Positions 62,373 through 64,000 of a stretch of DNA of 64,000 nt are shown here, in pieces (the stretch's first letter is position 1; the number at the start of each line of letters is the position of its first letter). Source of the stretch: JACMMS01 sp043758775 (GTDB lineage Bacteria > Pseudomonadota > Gammaproteobacteria > Burkholderiales > Methylophilaceae). The notes beneath the pieces were generated by a model, which saw only the letters and a list, made by a program, of their open reading frames with translations, was not told the origin of the DNA and made no database searches. Position numbers and translations under genes: made by a program. Location: the NCBI GenBank assembly GCA_043758775.1, contig JAYVMU010000040.1, positions 4,375 to 68,374 of the forward strand. The letters run 5' to 3'.

Positions 62373-63740
62373 ATGCTAGAAAACTTAACCGGACGCTTAC
62401 AAGGCGTTATTAAAAACCTGCGCGGTCAAGCGCGAATGACAGAAGACAATATCGCCGATGCGATGCGTGAAGTGCGCATGGCACTGCTAGAGGCCAGTGT
62501 AGCATTGCCGGTGGTGAAAGAGTTTATCGCCAACGTTAAAGCTCGTGCACAAGGCCAAGAGGTAATGCAAAGCCTAACACCGGGCCAAGCAGTGATTCAA
62601 GTGGTACACGATGAACTAACTGCGTTAATGGGCAAGGCTAATGTTGGCTTAAACTTAGCGGTGGTAGCACCTGCGATTATTTTAATGGCAGGCTTGCAGG
62701 GATCTGGTAAAACGACCACATCGGCTAAATTAGCCAAGTTATTAAAAGAACAAAAAAAGAAAGTCTTGCTTGCTAGTGCCGACATTTATCGTCCAGCTGC
62801 GATTGAACAATTAAAAACACTAGCAAAACAGTTAGAGGTTGATTGCTTTGATAGCAATGCTGACCAAAAACCGACTGACATTGCAGCCGCCACACTAGAT
62901 TTCGCTAAAAAACATTTTTACGACGTCATTATTTTTGACACCGCTGGCCGTTTAGGTATTGATGAAGCCATGATGGCAGAAATCAAAGCCTTGCATGCAC
63001 AGCTTAACCCGATAGAAACACTGTTTGTTGTAGACGCCATGCAAGGTCAAGATGCAGTTAATACTGCCAAAGCCTTCGGTGATACGTTGCCATTGACTGG
63101 CGTTATTTTGACCAAGCTAGATGGTGATGCGCGTGGTGGTGCAGCACTATCAGTACGACATATCACAGGCAAACCGATTAAATTTATCGGCGTCAGTGAA
63201 AAAGTGGATGGTTTAGAGCCGTTCCACCCAGAGCGCATGGCATCACGGGTGCTGGGCATGGGCGATGTGCTCTCGCTAATTGAGCAAGCGCAAAAAAATG
63301 TCGATATAGACGAGGCAAAAAAACTTGCCGAAAAAATCAAATCTGGCAAAAATTTTGACCTAGACGACTTTAAAGCGCAAATGGTGCAAATGCGCAATAT
63401 GGGCGGCATGGGTGCGCTGATGGACAAAATGCCTGCACAAATGTCAGGTATGGCCGCAAAAATGAACACGGCTGATGCCGAAAAATCAATGCGTCGCATA
63501 GAAGGTATTATCAATAGTATGACGCCATTAGAACGCCGTAAACCAGAACTCATCAAAGCCACACGTAAACGCCGCATCGCCATGGGTAGTGGTGTGCAAG
63601 TGCAAGAAGTCAATCGTTTACTCAATCAATTTGAAGAAACACAAAAAATGATGAAAATGTTTAGCAAAGGTGGCGGCATGGCTAAAATGATGCGAGGTAT
63701 GCAAGGCATGATGGGCGGCAAAATTCCTGGAATGCGCTAG
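62373..63740 (+). CDS. ffh: Signal recognition particle protein Ffh
   Basis: GTPase of the bacterial SRP that targets inner-membrane proteins to FtsY and the translocon. The 455 residues match E. coli Ffh (453). The N domain (about 1-90) leads into the G domain with G1 LQGSGKTTTSAKLA near 107-120, the SRP insertion box DIYRPAAIEQL near 138, DTAGRLGIDE near 190 and TKLDGDARGGAALS near 248-261. The methionine-rich M domain (about 325-455) binds 4.5S RNA and signal peptides. It is divergent from ypjD and followed by tRNA-Lys. Confidence 0.97.
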   Translation: MLENLTGRLQGVIKNLRGQARMTEDNIADAMREVRMALLEASVALPVVKEFIANVKARAQGQEVMQSLTPGQAVIQVVHDELTALMGKANVGLNLAVVAPAIILMAGLQGSGKTTTSAKLAKLLKEQKKKVLLASADIYRPAAIEQLKTLAKQLEVDCFDSNADQKPTDIAAATLDFAKKHFYDVIIFDTAGRLGIDEAMMAEIKALHAQLNPIETLFVVDAMQGQDAVNTAKAFGDTLPLTGVILTKLDGDARGGAALSVRHITGKPIKFIGVSEKVDGLEPFHPERMASRVLGMGDVLSLIEQAQKNVDIDEAKKLAEKIKSGKNFDLDDFKAQMVQMRNMGGMGALMDKMPAQMSGMAAKMNTADAEKSMRRIEGIINSMTPLERRKPELIKATRKRRIAMGSGVQVQEVNRLLNQFEETQKMMKMFSKGGGMAKMMRGMQGMMGGKIPGMR

Positions 63741-63831
63741 CCAAAATACTGGTTTTATATAAGTGAATGCCTTGCAATCTTTAACTCAAAAAATATTTCA
63801 AAATAATTACTAATTAATTGCATAGTTTAGA

Positions 63832-63860
63832 TTGACTAGTGAACGGCTTTTAAGCATAAT
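63832..63860 (+). promoter_or_regulatory. Sigma-70 promoter of tRNA-Lys
   Basis: -35 TTGACT (63832-63837) and -10 CATAAT (63855-63860), 17-base spacer, about 60 bases before the tRNA. It is the strongest match in the ffh-tRNA gap. Confidence 0.75.
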
Positions 63861-63920
63861 TGCGCCCTTTCCAGAGTTAACTATTTAACGGGGTTTGTTT
63901 AGTTAAGCAGGTAGATCTTT

Positions 63921-63996
63921 GGGGCGTTAGCTCAGCTGGTAGAGCAGCGGACTTTTAATCCGTTTGTCGTGGGTTCGATCCCCGCACGCCCTACCA
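63921..63996 (+). tRNA. tRNA-Lys (anticodon UUU)
   Basis: A 76-base cloverleaf. Acceptor 5' strand GGGGCGT pairs with 3' ACGCCCT (position 1 pairs as G-U), the D arm is GCTC-AGCTGGTA-GAGC, the anticodon loop CTTTTAA gives UUU, the variable loop has five bases and the T loop is TTCGATC. The discriminator is A and CCA is encoded in the gene. It lies downstream of ffh with its own promoter. Confidence 0.96.
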
Positions 63997-64000
63997 ATAT

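Overview
The window is chromosomal DNA from a Gram-negative betaproteobacterium. It carries the complete LPS transport and outer-membrane assembly block lptD-surA-pdxA-rsmA, ubiquinone hydroxylases, a VPLPA-type PEP-CTERM protein and an AmgK/MurU peptidoglycan-recycling pair. The moderate AT-richness and the gene content fit the methylotrophic family Methylophilaceae (Methylotenera-like). That placement is an inference from family knowledge; no rRNA or methylotrophy marker lies in the window. Coding density is very high, and no insertion sequence, prophage, CRISPR array or integrase is visible.

Layout. 1-5.2 kb (minus): amgK-murU-pepP-ubiH-ubiI-like, the last cut by the window edge. 5.4-11.1 kb (plus): lptD-surA-pdxA-rsmA, ending at a terminator shared with a convergent PEP-CTERM gene. 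12.1-20 kb (plus): adk, a frameshifted unknown gene, leuS-lptE-holA, a frameshifted tfoX-like gene, proA, nadD. 20-24.6 kb (minus): complete biotin operon bioBFHCD. 24.7-26 kb (plus): comF-like and trmL. 26-28.8 kb (minus): rhodanese, grxC, secB, SH3 protein, gpsA. 28.9-31.8 kb (plus): gpmI-envC. 31.8-36.8 kb (minus): three small lipoproteins, a DUF4157-like metallopeptidase-fold protein, yjbQ and clpB. 36.9-41.1 kb (minus): DUF2946 protein, a decayed TonB-dependent receptor and a sialidase-fold secreted protein, together a possible copper-related locus. 41.1-43.8 kb (minus): CIO-type cytochrome bd oxidase cioA-cioB plus a 43-residue DUF2474 subunit. 44-57 kb: DUF808, msrB, murJ-ribF-ileS-lspA divergent from rpsT, purE-purK, proB, obg, rplU-rpmA. 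57-64 kb: pssA, a leucine-rich leader ORF, leuA, a DMT exporter, a HAD phosphatase, ypjD, ffh and tRNA-Lys(UUU).

Most of the window is ordinary housekeeping: envelope biogenesis (lptD, lptE, surA, murJ, lspA, envC, amgK, murU), translation (leuS, ileS, rpsT, rplU, rpmA, obg, rsmA, trmL), and cofactor and amino-acid synthesis (bio, pdxA, nadD, ribF, ubi, proA, proB, leuA). The most interesting non-routine points are three broken genes: a +1 shift at an A6 tract in the unknown gene after adk, a +1 A in the tfoX-like gene, and two frameshifts plus an amber codon in the TonB receptor. Others are a perfect 22-bp palindrome inside the unknown gene, a hidden DUF2474 oxidase subunit, a 17-bp operator-like dyad on the cioA promoter, a sigma-32-like clpB promoter overlapped by a dyad, and a candidate Leu-rich attenuation leader before leuA. 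I did not see a clearly novel multi-gene defence or mobile system.
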